Source: a virus
Length of the DNA stretch: 64,000 nucleotides
Strand: one strand, 5' to 3'
IMG/VR virus record: IMGVR_UViG_3300027763_000059
Coordinates: 1-64,000 of that record
A program made the translations under genes and the position numbers. A model generated the notes under the pieces. That model was given only the letters and a program-made list of their open reading frames with translations, was not told the DNA's origin and ran no database searches. This document shows, one piece after another, positions 17,579 to 27,427 of this stretch; positions within the stretch are counted from its first letter, which is position 1, and every line of letters begins with the position of its first letter.

Positions 17579-17592
17579 TAAAAAGAATTATA

Positions 17593-18345
17593 ATGATAAA
17601 TTCGGTTAGAAACACAGTACTATCTATACTAAACAAAAATAACTACGGTTATATCTCACCATCAGACTTCAACTTACTTGCGATACAAGCACAGATGGAG
17701 ATATTTGAGGAGTACTTTAGTAGTTATAATAAAGTAATTAACTCAGAGAATGGTCGTGTATCAGGAACAGACTATGCTAATATTGAGAAGAACATCTCAG
17801 AGGTATTAGAGTCTTTCTTAGTAAATGACTTCTTGTCTCAGGTATCACCCTTAACTAATGAGTACTACGTACCATCGTTAACAACTACAGGTTATAGTCC
17901 ATACATGATAAGCAAGATTACTTGCTATGATCCAAATACTTCATTAAGATTAAAAGATGCTGAGAAGGTAAACAACGGAAGAATCAATCTTTTGTTGGAC
18001 TCTATATTAACAGCTCCAAGCTTGCAGTACCCTGCGTATATCATTGAGGGAGAAAAGATTACAGTTTATCCTGACGTAATCAATGGGGTTAACTCATTGA
18101 AGTGTTCTTACTTTAGAACTCCGTTAGCTCCTAAGTGGACGTACATCAACTTACTAAACGGTGAGCCGGCATTTGATCAAACACAGCCTGACTATCAGGA
18201 CTTCGAGTTACCGATAGAGGATGAGTACAAGTTAGTTACAAAGATGCTTGAGTACTGTGGTATTGTTATCCGTGAGTCTGAGGTGTCTCAGTTCGGAACA
18301 CAGCAGCAACAACACGAGGAACCAACATTCAGTCAACAACAATAA
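17593..18345 (+). CDS. neck / ring protein of the tail connector
   Basis: The 250-residue protein has an N-terminal helical region (TVLSILNKNNYGYISPSDF, AIQAQMEIFEEYF), a central beta part with YPAYIIEGEKITVYP, and a C-terminal helix before a Gln-rich tail. The pattern DFN-L-A-AQ-EIFEEYF and the YP-AYIIEG-I-VYP strand recur in crAss-like ring proteins between capsid and tail. It is followed after 6 bases by a P22 gp4-like gene, so connector or ring protein is the best call. Confidence 0.68.
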   Translation: MINSVRNTVLSILNKNNYGYISPSDFNLLAIQAQMEIFEEYFSSYNKVINSENGRVSGTDYANIEKNISEVLESFLVNDFLSQVSPLTNEYYVPSLTTTGYSPYMISKITCYDPNTSLRLKDAEKVNNGRINLLLDSILTAPSLQYPAYIIEGEKITVYPDVINGVNSLKCSYFRTPLAPKWTYINLLNGEPAFDQTQPDYQDFELPIEDEYKLVTKMLEYCGIVIRESEVSQFGTQQQQHEEPTFSQQQ

Positions 18346-18351
18346 TAAGAC

Positions 18352-19275
18352 ATGGCATATATTTCACAGTATCAGTATTATGAGAACGGGGGCAATGCTC
18401 CTGAGGATGCCAATTGGGGTTCGTATCAGTACGTTAGCTTAGCTGACATCGTTACAAACTTCCAATTGATGTACTCCGGAAACCACTCATTGGTAAACAA
18501 TGAGGAGCGGTATAAGATCTTGTTCCACGCAAAGCGTGCGATTCAAGAGTTGAACTACGATGCGTTTAAAGAGATTAAAGTACTTGAGTTGGACGTATGT
18601 GAGCAACTACGCTTTGTATTGCCGTCAGACTACGTTAATTGGGTTCGTATCTCGATGTACAAGGATGGGTATCTATACCCTTTATCCGAAAACATTCAGA
18701 CCCTATCATCTAGGGCATACTTACAAGACAACAACTGTAGGATATTATTTGATGAAGATGGTAACGCACTTCAACCTGAGTTCTCCGAGATTGATTGGGA
18801 ACGAATCAAGGGTACAAAGAAGAGTATATACTTAAACCATGGTAATCAGTTTGATGGCCAAGAGGGTTACTGCTGTGATGGAAATTGGTACTTTGACTAC
18901 GCGATTGGAACTCGATACGGTTTAAATACAGAGACAGCTAATAGAAATCCTACATTTAATATCGATAAGAAGGCAGGAGTTATTAACTTTGACTCAGGCA
19001 TGGCTAATAAGTCTTGTATCCTTGAGTACGTATCTGATGGTATGGAGAACGGTGACAATAGTTTAATTACCGTAAACAAATTATTTGAGAAGTATGTATA
19101 CGCTTATATTCAGTATGAGATCCTTAACTCTAAGTTAGGTGTTCAAGAGTACATTATTAGTCGTGCACGCAAGGAGAAGACAGCTCTTTGGCGTAATGCA
19201 AAAATTAGAATGAGTAATATACATCCCGGAAGACTCTTAATGAACTTAAGAGGAATGGACAAGTTCATAAAATAA
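18352..19275 (+). CDS. tail tubular / head-completion protein (P22 gp4-like)
   Basis: The 307-residue protein contains HAKRAIQELNYDAFKEIKVL, followed by LRFVLPSDYVNWVRISMY, a pattern typical of gp4-like adaptor proteins that bind below the portal. A Cys-containing loop (GYCCDGNWYFDYAIG) and a helical C-terminus (VYAYIQYEILNSKL) follow. In crAss-like phages this gene comes just before the large gp10-like tail protein, as here (one base apart). Role: continuation of the DNA channel between portal and tail hub. Confidence 0.78.
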   Translation: MAYISQYQYYENGGNAPEDANWGSYQYVSLADIVTNFQLMYSGNHSLVNNEERYKILFHAKRAIQELNYDAFKEIKVLELDVCEQLRFVLPSDYVNWVRISMYKDGYLYPLSENIQTLSSRAYLQDNNCRILFDEDGNALQPEFSEIDWERIKGTKKSIYLNHGNQFDGQEGYCCDGNWYFDYAIGTRYGLNTETANRNPTFNIDKKAGVINFDSGMANKSCILEYVSDGMENGDNSLITVNKLFEKYVYAYIQYEILNSKLGVQEYIISRARKEKTALWRNAKIRMSNIHPGRLLMNLRGMDKFIK

Positions 19276-19276
19276 T

Positions 19277-22200
19277 ATGTCAAACATAACAAGAAACTTT
19301 ACTGCAGGCCGAATGAACAAGCTCGTTGACCAACGACTTGTGCCTAATGGAGAATACGTAGACGCGTTAAATGTAAGGATGGGTTCTACTGAGCAATCAG
19401 AGATGGGTGTCATTGAGAACACTAAGGGAAACCTACCACTTACAGAGATTGGGTACATAGATGGTACACCGTTAAGTATTGAGGCAAGATGTATTGGTGC
19501 ATTTGAGGACGGATCAAAGGAAACTGTGTATTGGTTTGTACATGACCCGAACTTCTCTGTAGGTGCTACAGGGAAACTTGACCTTATCATGTCATTTAAT
19601 ACGTTAACGAACATACTAACGTATCACGTTATTAGTATTGACAATGGAGATGGTTTAGACACAACGCTTAATTTCAATCCAAAGTACTTAATTACAGCTG
19701 TAAATAAGATAGATGACTTATTATTCTTCTCTGATGACTACAATCCACCAAGATGGATTAATGTTGCGGAGAACTATGCTAACCCATCTCCAACAAATAT
19801 TGACTACTACGTAGCAGTTCCTCCAACCGCTATAGCACCTCATCCTGAGATTTTAAGTGAGAGACTTAAGGTTGTTAAGAAGCCACCTGTAGAGTCGCCT
19901 ACGTTTCAGTTAACGAACACAGGAGGACAACAAAACTTCTTGCATGATACATTTATCTGCTTTGCATATCGTTATCGTTATGAAAACAGTCAGTACTCTG
20001 CAACATCTCAGTTTACTTTACCGGCATTTTTACCGGGTGCATTTGATTTCTCTGCAAGCAGTCTATTGAACAATGGAATGCAGAACTCAATTAATACAGC
20101 TATTATTACCTATAACTCAGGTGGGCCACTTGTAGTTGGAATTGACCTCTTGTTCAAGGATGCAAGCAATAATATCATTAAGGTAATTGAGAAATTAAAC
20201 AAGGCGGACCTTGGTTTAGTTGACAACACTGACTACACTTACACGTTCTCAAATAGCAAAATATTTACAATACTACCTGACTACGAGATACTTAGGTTGT
20301 ATGATAACGTACCACGTCTAGCTAAAGCGCAGACAATTATGGGTAATCGTTTGATGTATGGGAATTACCTTGAAGGATATGACCTACTTGATAAGTATGG
20401 AAACCCTGTAAATTTTCAATACTATACAGAGTTAAATACCGAGGACATTGGATTTATAAATGTACAAGATGCAACAGAAAGTGGAAACTATAATATTGAT
20501 GGATCTGTTAGTATAGGTGATGCAGTTCTTTCATTTGATTTATCAAATTCTAATTTAGTTTCAGGATCTATAATTTCTTTTGATATAACACTAAGTCACG
20601 ATTCTTTTTCAGGAAGCACACCGTTTCCTACTGAAGAAAATGTCAATGTTGGAATAACATTTTCTTTTATACTTCCAACAGATTACGCCTCTGTTTACGA
20701 TTTAGCTATTAGTGCTTCATTTCAAGAAGCAATTGGAACCATAGGTAACATACAACCAATTACAACTGCTTGTGATGGAACAACTATGACTGATGTGTTT
20801 AACTGTGTGATAGCTCAAAACTTAAATACATACATAAAGTACAATAGTGGTATAAATGCTGTAGGAGAACCGATATTAATTGGAACAAGTCCAAGTAGTG
20901 ATTTTATATCCTTACAATTTCCTGTTGCTGTATATGTTAATAATATTACAACTCCTACGTATACAGTATACGAGTACTTTAATGTTATTGGCTCATCTAT
21001 AACTTTTCAAGAGATATCAAGTACTCAGAGCTTACATAGTAACAGAGGTTATGAGATTGGTATTGTTTACATGGATGACTTTAATAGATCTACTACAGCA
21101 TTAGTTAGTAAAAATAATACTGTTAACGTACCATGTGGAAACTCTCAGTTTAAAAACTACATACGTGTAACTATACCAAGTTCACCTGTTCCACAGATTG
21201 CACCTTCATGGGCGACAAGATATAAGTTTGTTATTAAGCCTGACAAAGAGGATTATAATACTATATACTCTAACTTGTTCTTTGAAGACCCTAATACAAA
21301 TAATGTATACTTTTTACTAGAGGGTGAGAATGCAAGAAAAGTTGAGTCAGGTATTAGACTAATTGTTAAAGCTGACACTGAAGGAGCTACTAACAGTTGC
21401 ATATATACCACTGTACTTGACAAACAATCTCAGCAAGCTGATTTTCTAGAAATACCAAGCTCTGCAAATCCATCTGTAAATCTATCTATTCCTGCAGGTG
21501 TTTACATAAAAATAAACCCTAATAATTTTAGTGTTGTATTTGATGAAGACGCAATCAAGGGAGGATCAACTTCTCAGGCAAGCATGGGTATTGCAGGAGA
21601 TTTCCCTGCCATTACCTATCCAATGAACGGTGCTTTATCACCCACAGGCCCCTTTATTGATTATACAGTTCCTCAAGGGAGTAGAATTGTAATGTCTTTT
21701 AAGTTTGAACGCAAAGGTACAGGAAGCGGAAATCAAAACTGTGAAAGAAGAATATATACATTAGAAAAAACATTAACATCTTCTGCCACCTATAACAACA
21801 TGAAAGATTGGTGGGATGGAGATAATGTTCAAGCTATTTTAAATACAGGCACTCAAGAAGTAGGTGGTACAGGAAACTGTCCTGTAGGAAATGTATATGA
21901 TCCTTTACTTTCAAGTGTTCCCACTGTTGCACCTGATTTATGTAACAATAAATATCAATTTATTAGAGACCCTTCAAATAACGCTTTATATTTATACGTA
22001 TCAGGTACAGCATCTTGTGGTGACTCAGATAAAAAAAAATCAAGTGTAAAAGTACAAATTACAGTATATAGAGCTGATACTACATTTATATTTGAGACAG
22101 AACCTAGCGAGGCAAACCCGGATATATTCTTTGAAAACGATCAATCGTTTGAGATTGACTCAAATGGTCAGCACAAAGGTAATGTACTAAACCAAAACTT

Positions 22201-23947
22201 AACTTTAGGGATTCCTGCTGTTATAGATACGAGTTTCTTTAACTGCTATGCGTTTGGTAACGGAGCAGAGAGCTACAAGATACTTGATTCAATTGTTGGG
22301 GACACGTTTAACTTGGGTAACCGAGTTACTGCTGTAGCCAATGAAGAGTACAAAGCAGCGAGAAGGTTGTCAGATATGACCTATAGTGGTGTATACAACA
22401 ACGAGACAAACGTAAATAAACTTAACGAGTTCAACTTAGGCTTGCTTAACTTTAAGCCGTTACAGAGCTCATTTGGGCCTATCTACATACTAGATGCTCG
22501 TCAGACTGACGTACTTGTTCTACAGGAGGATAAAATATCCTACGTGTTAGCAGGTAAGAACTTATTGTCTGATGCTGCCGGTGGTGGAGCTGTTACGTCT
22601 GTACCTGAGGTATTGGGTACGCAGATTGCGCGTACTGAGAAGTATGGTATTAGCTTTAACCCTGAGAGTTATATCCATTGGGGGTACGACAGATACTTTA
22701 CGGACGCTAAACGCGGAGCTGTCATTCAGCTTAAGGGTGGTATGTCAGAGATGGATCAGTTAACTGTTATCTCTGATGACAACATGAGCACTTGGTTCCG
22801 TGATTTATTCATCGAAGACTTTAATACTCAGAAACTTGGTGCATACGATCCTTACTTAGATGAGTACGTGTTAAGCTCTAACAATATTACTATACCAACC
22901 GTAACTAATTGTTTAGCTTGTGGTGTAACTCAAGAGTTTACATTTACAGAAGAAGTTAAAGGATTCGAGTACTGTGTTAACGTAGGTCAAATAGTTGGTG
23001 ACGTAGAGATTACGTACAACGTAATATCACTTCCTGTTGATGGAGAGTTCCAAGTTCAAGCTGAGTACAATGGAAATACATTTACAACGGGTATCGTTAC
23101 CACATCAGGTTCATTGGTGGTTAACAAGGACTCAAATATAGAGGATACTGTATTGGTGTCAATTGGAACAAACGGCCCTGCTGTACTTCAAATTAATGTA
23201 AACTGTCCAACAGCAAACGTGTTAAAGATTGTAGAGGTCGTATTGACAGCCGCATCTGAGGCAGGTCAATCAGTTCGTACAGAGTACAGATACACAGACG
23301 GTGCGTACGTTGGTTCATTGCAGTCTAACTTAGTGTTCTTTGATACGGGTACTAACCCGGTAGTGTCAAGGTACAATACAGTTATTGGCTTCCAAGGTAC
23401 AGCGAGCATTCCTACGGATAACAGTACAATGAGGATTATATCAAATGGTGGAGGGTTTCTTACATTCCAATTTGATCCTGCATCAGATAACTTTAGGTAC
23501 TTAAGAACTAACACGTTATACAACAACAACACTGTTGATATTAATGCATTGGTTACTGCATCAAATAATGCAGTTCCTATTTTGGGAGCAGGAGATTATT
23601 TCTACGCTGACTTTAACGTTGGTACTACAGACGACTACTTATACTTGATATGGGACTTTAGAAACTCTGAGCCTGTTGACCTTTGCTACTCTTCAACAGA
23701 AGAGGGCATCGCTGTTATATGCTGTGAATGTACCCCATGTGATGATCCATGTAAGTCTTGGAACTTTAGAAATGTTGGAGAGGGTATAGCTCACGTTCAG
23801 TACATAGACTGTAATGGAGCACGTCAAGATGTTTATATAAACGAGAAAGCAAATGAGACAGTATGTGCATTAGCATCTACTACACCACAAATAATCTCAG
23901 GAAATTTATTAATAACGGTTGTCCAAGAGTGTGGATGTCCAAACTAA
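19277..23947 (+). CDS. tail stabilisation / muzzle protein (P22 gp10-like), 1,556 aa
   Basis: The N-terminus (RNFTAGRMNKLVDQRLVPNG, then YVDALNVRMGS and NTKGN) is the signature of P22 gp10-like hub proteins, which have a beta-propeller-like fold. Long beta-rich insertions fill 400-950. The gp10-like core resumes around 990-1180 (GLLNFKPLQSSFGPIYILD, YGISFNPESYIHWGYDRYF). The last ~65 residues are a Cys-rich beta domain that resembles the end of the next gene product. In crAss-like virions this protein forms the muzzle closing the tail. The DNA coding for about 390-960 is more AT-rich than its flanks, suggesting exchange of surface domains. Confidence 0.85.
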   Translation: MSNITRNFTAGRMNKLVDQRLVPNGEYVDALNVRMGSTEQSEMGVIENTKGNLPLTEIGYIDGTPLSIEARCIGAFEDGSKETVYWFVHDPNFSVGATGKLDLIMSFNTLTNILTYHVISIDNGDGLDTTLNFNPKYLITAVNKIDDLLFFSDDYNPPRWINVAENYANPSPTNIDYYVAVPPTAIAPHPEILSERLKVVKKPPVESPTFQLTNTGGQQNFLHDTFICFAYRYRYENSQYSATSQFTLPAFLPGAFDFSASSLLNNGMQNSINTAIITYNSGGPLVVGIDLLFKDASNNIIKVIEKLNKADLGLVDNTDYTYTFSNSKIFTILPDYEILRLYDNVPRLAKAQTIMGNRLMYGNYLEGYDLLDKYGNPVNFQYYTELNTEDIGFINVQDATESGNYNIDGSVSIGDAVLSFDLSNSNLVSGSIISFDITLSHDSFSGSTPFPTEENVNVGITFSFILPTDYASVYDLAISASFQEAIGTIGNIQPITTACDGTTMTDVFNCVIAQNLNTYIKYNSGINAVGEPILIGTSPSSDFISLQFPVAVYVNNITTPTYTVYEYFNVIGSSITFQEISSTQSLHSNRGYEIGIVYMDDFNRSTTALVSKNNTVNVPCGNSQFKNYIRVTIPSSPVPQIAPSWATRYKFVIKPDKEDYNTIYSNLFFEDPNTNNVYFLLEGENARKVESGIRLIVKADTEGATNSCIYTTVLDKQSQQADFLEIPSSANPSVNLSIPAGVYIKINPNNFSVVFDEDAIKGGSTSQASMGIAGDFPAITYPMNGALSPTGPFIDYTVPQGSRIVMSFKFERKGTGSGNQNCERRIYTLEKTLTSSATYNNMKDWWDGDNVQAILNTGTQEVGGTGNCPVGNVYDPLLSSVPTVAPDLCNNKYQFIRDPSNNALYLYVSGTASCGDSDKKKSSVKVQITVYRADTTFIFETEPSEANPDIFFENDQSFEIDSNGQHKGNVLNQNLTLGIPAVIDTSFFNCYAFGNGAESYKILDSIVGDTFNLGNRVTAVANEEYKAARRLSDMTYSGVYNNETNVNKLNEFNLGLLNFKPLQSSFGPIYILDARQTDVLVLQEDKISYVLAGKNLLSDAAGGGAVTSVPEVLGTQIARTEKYGISFNPESYIHWGYDRYFTDAKRGAVIQLKGGMSEMDQLTVISDDNMSTWFRDLFIEDFNTQKLGAYDPYLDEYVLSSNNITIPTVTNCLACGVTQEFTFTEEVKGFEYCVNVGQIVGDVEITYNVISLPVDGEFQVQAEYNGNTFTTGIVTTSGSLVVNKDSNIEDTVLVSIGTNGPAVLQINVNCPTANVLKIVEVVLTAASEAGQSVRTEYRYTDGAYVGSLQSNLVFFDTGTNPVVSRYNTVIGFQGTASIPTDNSTMRIISNGGGFLTFQFDPASDNFRYLRTNTLYNNNTVDINALVTASNNAVPILGAGDYFYADFNVGTTDDYLYLIWDFRNSEPVDLCYSSTEEGIAVICCECTPCDDPCKSWNFRNVGEGIAHVQYIDCNGARQDVYINEKANETVCALASTTPQIISGNLLITVVQECGCPN

Positions 23948-23957
23948 ATAATTTAAT

Positions 23958-25268
23958 ATGACTTATTACTTAGATGCCCCATCACTTGGATCAGCAACAG
24001 CTGTGTATACGGATGCCGCATTAACGATATGTGCGCTTGATGGGTTTTACTCTGACAACTCAATTGTTAGAGAGCTTGTCGGATGTGTACTACAGCCACA
24101 ACAAATGTGCCCATCATGCGGTATAGCTTGTAATAACGAATGTGGAAATTCAGAGTTAAAGGTAGGTGTGTACAAGGTGACAATTGATTTAGGTAATGAC
24201 CCAACAAGCATTGGAGCTATTATTATTGAATTTAACCCTCAGGATTATCCTAAAGGATTTGAGGCTGAGTATGATGGTATAGTATACAACGCACTAAGTT
24301 CACCAATATATGGATTCCTACAAGGGAGTCTTGGTGTACCAACCTATATTGGAGATGAGGATTTAGATTGCGGCTTAACTACAGGATTTCATGTCTTACC
24401 AAATTATATATTTAATCAGTCTACACTTGTATATGAAATTGATGGCACTACTCAAGTTGTAAATATATTTCCATCTCAAGTACAGACTACAGTCAATAAT
24501 CCGGCTAATTGTATATTGGTTATACCAAAAACATCTATTAATCCTTCATCATTAACAATTACAATATTCTCACCGTGTAGCTCTAACTTTGATTTAAACG
24601 TATCATGTCCAACTGTACTTCCTATATTTTATGGAGGTCAAACAACGTTGACACCTGAAGAGGCTTGTGAGTTCCAAGATACCATTACCTATTACAGCGC
24701 ACCTGTAAATGGAAACGGTGTAACACTTGGTTTATTTGATTGGGTATTCTTAGATGAGAATGGAGAGTTTCATGCACCGGATGGTTACTACTACGCACCT
24801 ACAGCTTTAACTCCACCGTACGAATGGTTTAGATTAGAGAACGGTGTTATCGTAGAGTTTGGTGAGTGCGGTTATAGCAACTTTATTATTGAGCGTTGTG
24901 CAGATGGATTACAGTTAGTAGCTGACTCATCTATAACAGGTATAAACGTAGGTGACTTTGTGAATATATCTGATCCGTTCTACGGAGGTTGTGTGTTCCA
25001 AGTTATGTCTTACACGGCAACAACTAATACAGTTACAATTGATACAGAGGTGGCAATTTCAAGCTGCGAAGAGGTATGTGTTAGCTACAAGGTAGACAAC
25101 TTTACGTTAGACACTTACACAGTAGAATACAACGACTGTACAGGAACGCCTCAAACAACTACTGTAGCAGCATCAACAATTATATACGTATGCGCACAAG
25201 TAGGCTCTGTAGTAGTAGTTGGAGAACCTGCAGGTGTGGTAGTATCATTAGAGTCATGCACTTGTTAA
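23958..25268 (+). CDS. tail protein with Cys-rich beta domains, 436 aa
   Basis: The protein has an N-terminal APSLGSATAVYTDAALT segment, a CPSCGIACNNECG cluster near residue 52, beta-rich middle parts, and a C-terminal domain (YTVEYNDCTGTPQTTTV, ending SLESCTC). The end parallels that of the preceding 1,556-residue protein (VQYIDCNGARQDVYI, ending QECGCPN). The shared domain and adjacent position suggest that both sit on the same part of the tail. It has no recognised enzymatic motif. Disulphide-rich surface domains would be odd in the cytoplasm and fit an external virion part. Confidence 0.65.
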   Translation: MTYYLDAPSLGSATAVYTDAALTICALDGFYSDNSIVRELVGCVLQPQQMCPSCGIACNNECGNSELKVGVYKVTIDLGNDPTSIGAIIIEFNPQDYPKGFEAEYDGIVYNALSSPIYGFLQGSLGVPTYIGDEDLDCGLTTGFHVLPNYIFNQSTLVYEIDGTTQVVNIFPSQVQTTVNNPANCILVIPKTSINPSSLTITIFSPCSSNFDLNVSCPTVLPIFYGGQTTLTPEEACEFQDTITYYSAPVNGNGVTLGLFDWVFLDENGEFHAPDGYYYAPTALTPPYEWFRLENGVIVEFGECGYSNFIIERCADGLQLVADSSITGINVGDFVNISDPFYGGCVFQVMSYTATTNTVTIDTEVAISSCEEVCVSYKVDNFTLDTYTVEYNDCTGTPQTTTVAASTIIYVCAQVGSVVVVGEPAGVVVSLESCTC

Positions 25269-25278
25269 AAATAAATAG

Positions 25279-26076
25279 ATGTCAGAATATACATTAGCAT
25301 ATAGCGAAAAAGTAAAGGGATGGACATCGTTCTACTCTTTTATCCCCGATTGGATGATTGGGATGAATAACTTCTTTTACACGTTCAAGGGAGGTAACCT
25401 ATACCGACACAACGTGAATAGTGTTAGAAATAACTTCTATGGTGATCAGTATAGCTCAACACTACAGACGGTGTTTAACGATGCTCCACTACATAATAAG
25501 TTGTTTAAGACCTTAAACATAGAAGGTGATGACGCTTGGGCAACAACTATGCAGACTGACATTCAGACCACAGGATTCATTGAGTACCCATGGTTTGAGA
25601 AAAAAGAAGGGTCATGGTTTGCATTTGTTCGTAACTCCGGAACAGTTCCCGCACTCGCAGATGAGTACGCGTTGCGATCATTGAATGGTGTAGGGAGAAG
25701 CGCGTCAATCACGGGTCCTGCAGGTGCATTAGTGATTAACTTCTCGATCGCACCGTTGGTTGCGATCGGAAGCATTGCAAGTATTGGTGACTACCTTTAC
25801 TACGCATTGCCACCGTATACCACTCCTGTGCTTTGCGGTGAGATTACAGGCATTACACAGGACTACCCGGCAGGTGACAACTTCTTTGTGGTAGATACTA
25901 CGGCAGGTGGAGCTATTCCGCCTATTCAGACACCGTACTTCTTGTACATCAAGAGCTCAGTTGCTGAGTCACATGGTGTACTTGGTCACTACTGCGTAGT
26001 TAACTTAGAGAATGACAGTACGTCAAAAGTTGAACTTTTTGCTATTGAGTCCGAGGTAATGAAGAGTTATCCTTAA
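25279..26076 (+). CDS. tail/neck structural protein with EKVKGW-type N-terminus
   Basis: The 265-residue protein starts with YSEKVKGWTSFYSFIPDWMI, followed by NNFFYTFKGGNLYRHN, a motif I recall from crAss-like and marine T4-like tail proteins. The C-terminal half is beta-rich with Gly-Asp strands. It closes the neck operon; the next gene has its own promoter. A place at the tail hub is likely from the neighbours. Confidence 0.68.
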   Translation: MSEYTLAYSEKVKGWTSFYSFIPDWMIGMNNFFYTFKGGNLYRHNVNSVRNNFYGDQYSSTLQTVFNDAPLHNKLFKTLNIEGDDAWATTMQTDIQTTGFIEYPWFEKKEGSWFAFVRNSGTVPALADEYALRSLNGVGRSASITGPAGALVINFSIAPLVAIGSIASIGDYLYYALPPYTTPVLCGEITGITQDYPAGDNFFVVDTTAGGAIPPIQTPYFLYIKSSVAESHGVLGHYCVVNLENDSTSKVELFAIESEVMKSYP

Positions 26077-26083
26077 TTTTTAA

Positions 26084-26091
26084 TATCTTTG
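26084..26091 (+). promoter_or_regulatory. promoter -7 element very close to a start codon
   Basis: TATCTTTG ends only five bases before the ATG at 26097. If it is used, transcription starts at or near the A of ATG, giving a leaderless message for the acetyltransferase gene. Confidence 0.6.
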
Positions 26092-26096
26092 CACTA

Positions 26097-26519
26097 ATGG
26101 ATTTAAATACAGGTTTCAGCATAAGACCATTAGAGGAGAATGACTACGATGATATTCTTTTTGATTGGTGGAAAGATTGGGGGTTTACCCCTCCCGTAAA
26201 GGATTTTTTACCTGAGAATGCAACGGGTGGTATGATTGTTTACGATGGAGATGTACCTGCTTGCGCGGGATTTCTTTATATAACAAACTCTAAGGTTGCC
26301 TTAGTTAATTGGATAGTATCCAATAAGCAGTATAGAAAGAAACCAAATAGAAGAATAGCAATAGACTTGTTGATACAGTCTTTAACAAATATGGCTAGGT
26401 CTTTAGGATACGAGTACTCTCACGTGTTGATAAAGAACTCAGCACTTGAAAGTACATACGAGAGACTAGGTTATACCAAGTCTATTACTTATACAAATGA
26501 ATTAATTAAAAAATTATAA
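26097..26519 (+). CDS. GNAT-family N-acetyltransferase
   Basis: The 140-residue protein has the GNAT order: a N-terminal strand-helix (FSIRPLEENDYDDI), a GGMIVYDGDVPACAGFLYI hairpin, the acetyl-CoA site VNWIVSNKQYRKKPNRRIAIDLLIQSL in which Q/R-x-x-K replaces the usual Q/R-x-x-G-x-G/A, and a final NSALESTYERLGYT typical of phage GNATs. It would acetylate an unknown protein or small molecule. It begins the operon of the ejection proteins, one base before the next gene, so its target may be a virion or early host protein. Confidence 0.78.
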   Translation: MDLNTGFSIRPLEENDYDDILFDWWKDWGFTPPVKDFLPENATGGMIVYDGDVPACAGFLYITNSKVALVNWIVSNKQYRKKPNRRIAIDLLIQSLTNMARSLGYEYSHVLIKNSALESTYERLGYTKSITYTNELIKKL

Positions 26520-26520
26520 C

Positions 26521-27417
26521 ATGGCAGTAGGAACAGCTTTAACAATAGCAAGCGTTGCAACAACAGCCGCAGGAGCAGGTATGTCATTTGCTCAGGCAAA
26601 CAAACAGAAGAAACTTTACGAGCAAGCTCAAGAAGATGCAGCAAAGTCAATGGCAGAAGCAAAGAAAGCAATCAACGTAAACTACTACGAAGGCTTAGCT
26701 ATACCAACTCAAGCATATAAAATGGAGGCTGATATCTTAAAGTCAGTAGCAGCACAAGCTATGGAGGCGGGTAGAGAAGGTGATCAAAGAGGTGTAGCTG
26801 CAACAGCAGGACGTGTACAGGCTGCAGTTACCGATAGTGCAAGAGGCATACGTTCCGATATGTCCAAAGAGTTGTACGACTTGAATAAATTAACACAGAC
26901 TGAGAATAGAGACATCGCAACTAAGTTAGCAAACTTAGACTTAGCTGAGGCACAAGGTGCTCAGTTAGCATCAAGAGATGCTCAAGAAGCAAGGTCAGCA
27001 GCTATGACTCAAGGATTTAAAAGTGTTGCTTCATTGAGTGGTCAGTTAGCAGGAGCAGCTAATCTTTACGGTAAGAGCGACCAAGCTAAACTCTTAGGTG
27101 GCATAACAAATGATTATGAGAAAGCTCTTAAATCAGGACAATTAGGAGCTGATTACTTAAATCCTGATAGCACAACGATGACAGCTCAGCAAGCAATTGC
27201 AAAGGCAGGGGGATTTGGTCCTGAGGTAGCAAATTTAAGTGAGGCTGAATTTCAAGATTATATCACTAAGTTGCCTATGGATAAACTTCAGGCACTATAC
27301 AACAACAAGTCATTTACTGATAACTTAAGCTCATACGATAAAACTCTTCAGAATAATATGAAGTATCAATTTGACGAGCCTTGGGCGTTACCCGTTAATT
27401 CAGTTACAGCACCTTAA
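26521..27417 (+). CDS. internal virion / ejection protein 1, 298 aa
   Basis: The N-terminus is a hydrophobic Ala/Gly helix (TALTIASVATTAAGAGMSFA) followed by long Ala-rich helices (QEDAAKSMAEAKKAI, ARSAAMTQGFKSVASLSGQL). The plan of one membrane-active helix plus coiled coil is that of small ejected core proteins such as T7 gp14. It is the first of three consecutive genes of rising size (298, 540, 3,227 residues), matching the cargo-protein arrangement of short-tailed phages. Function inferred from composition and context. Confidence 0.7.
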   Translation: MAVGTALTIASVATTAAGAGMSFAQANKQKKLYEQAQEDAAKSMAEAKKAINVNYYEGLAIPTQAYKMEADILKSVAAQAMEAGREGDQRGVAATAGRVQAAVTDSARGIRSDMSKELYDLNKLTQTENRDIATKLANLDLAEAQGAQLASRDAQEARSAAMTQGFKSVASLSGQLAGAANLYGKSDQAKLLGGITNDYEKALKSGQLGADYLNPDSTTMTAQQAIAKAGGFGPEVANLSEAEFQDYITKLPMDKLQALYNNKSFTDNLSSYDKTLQNNMKYQFDEPWALPVNSVTAP

Positions 27418-27427
27418 TAAATAAACT

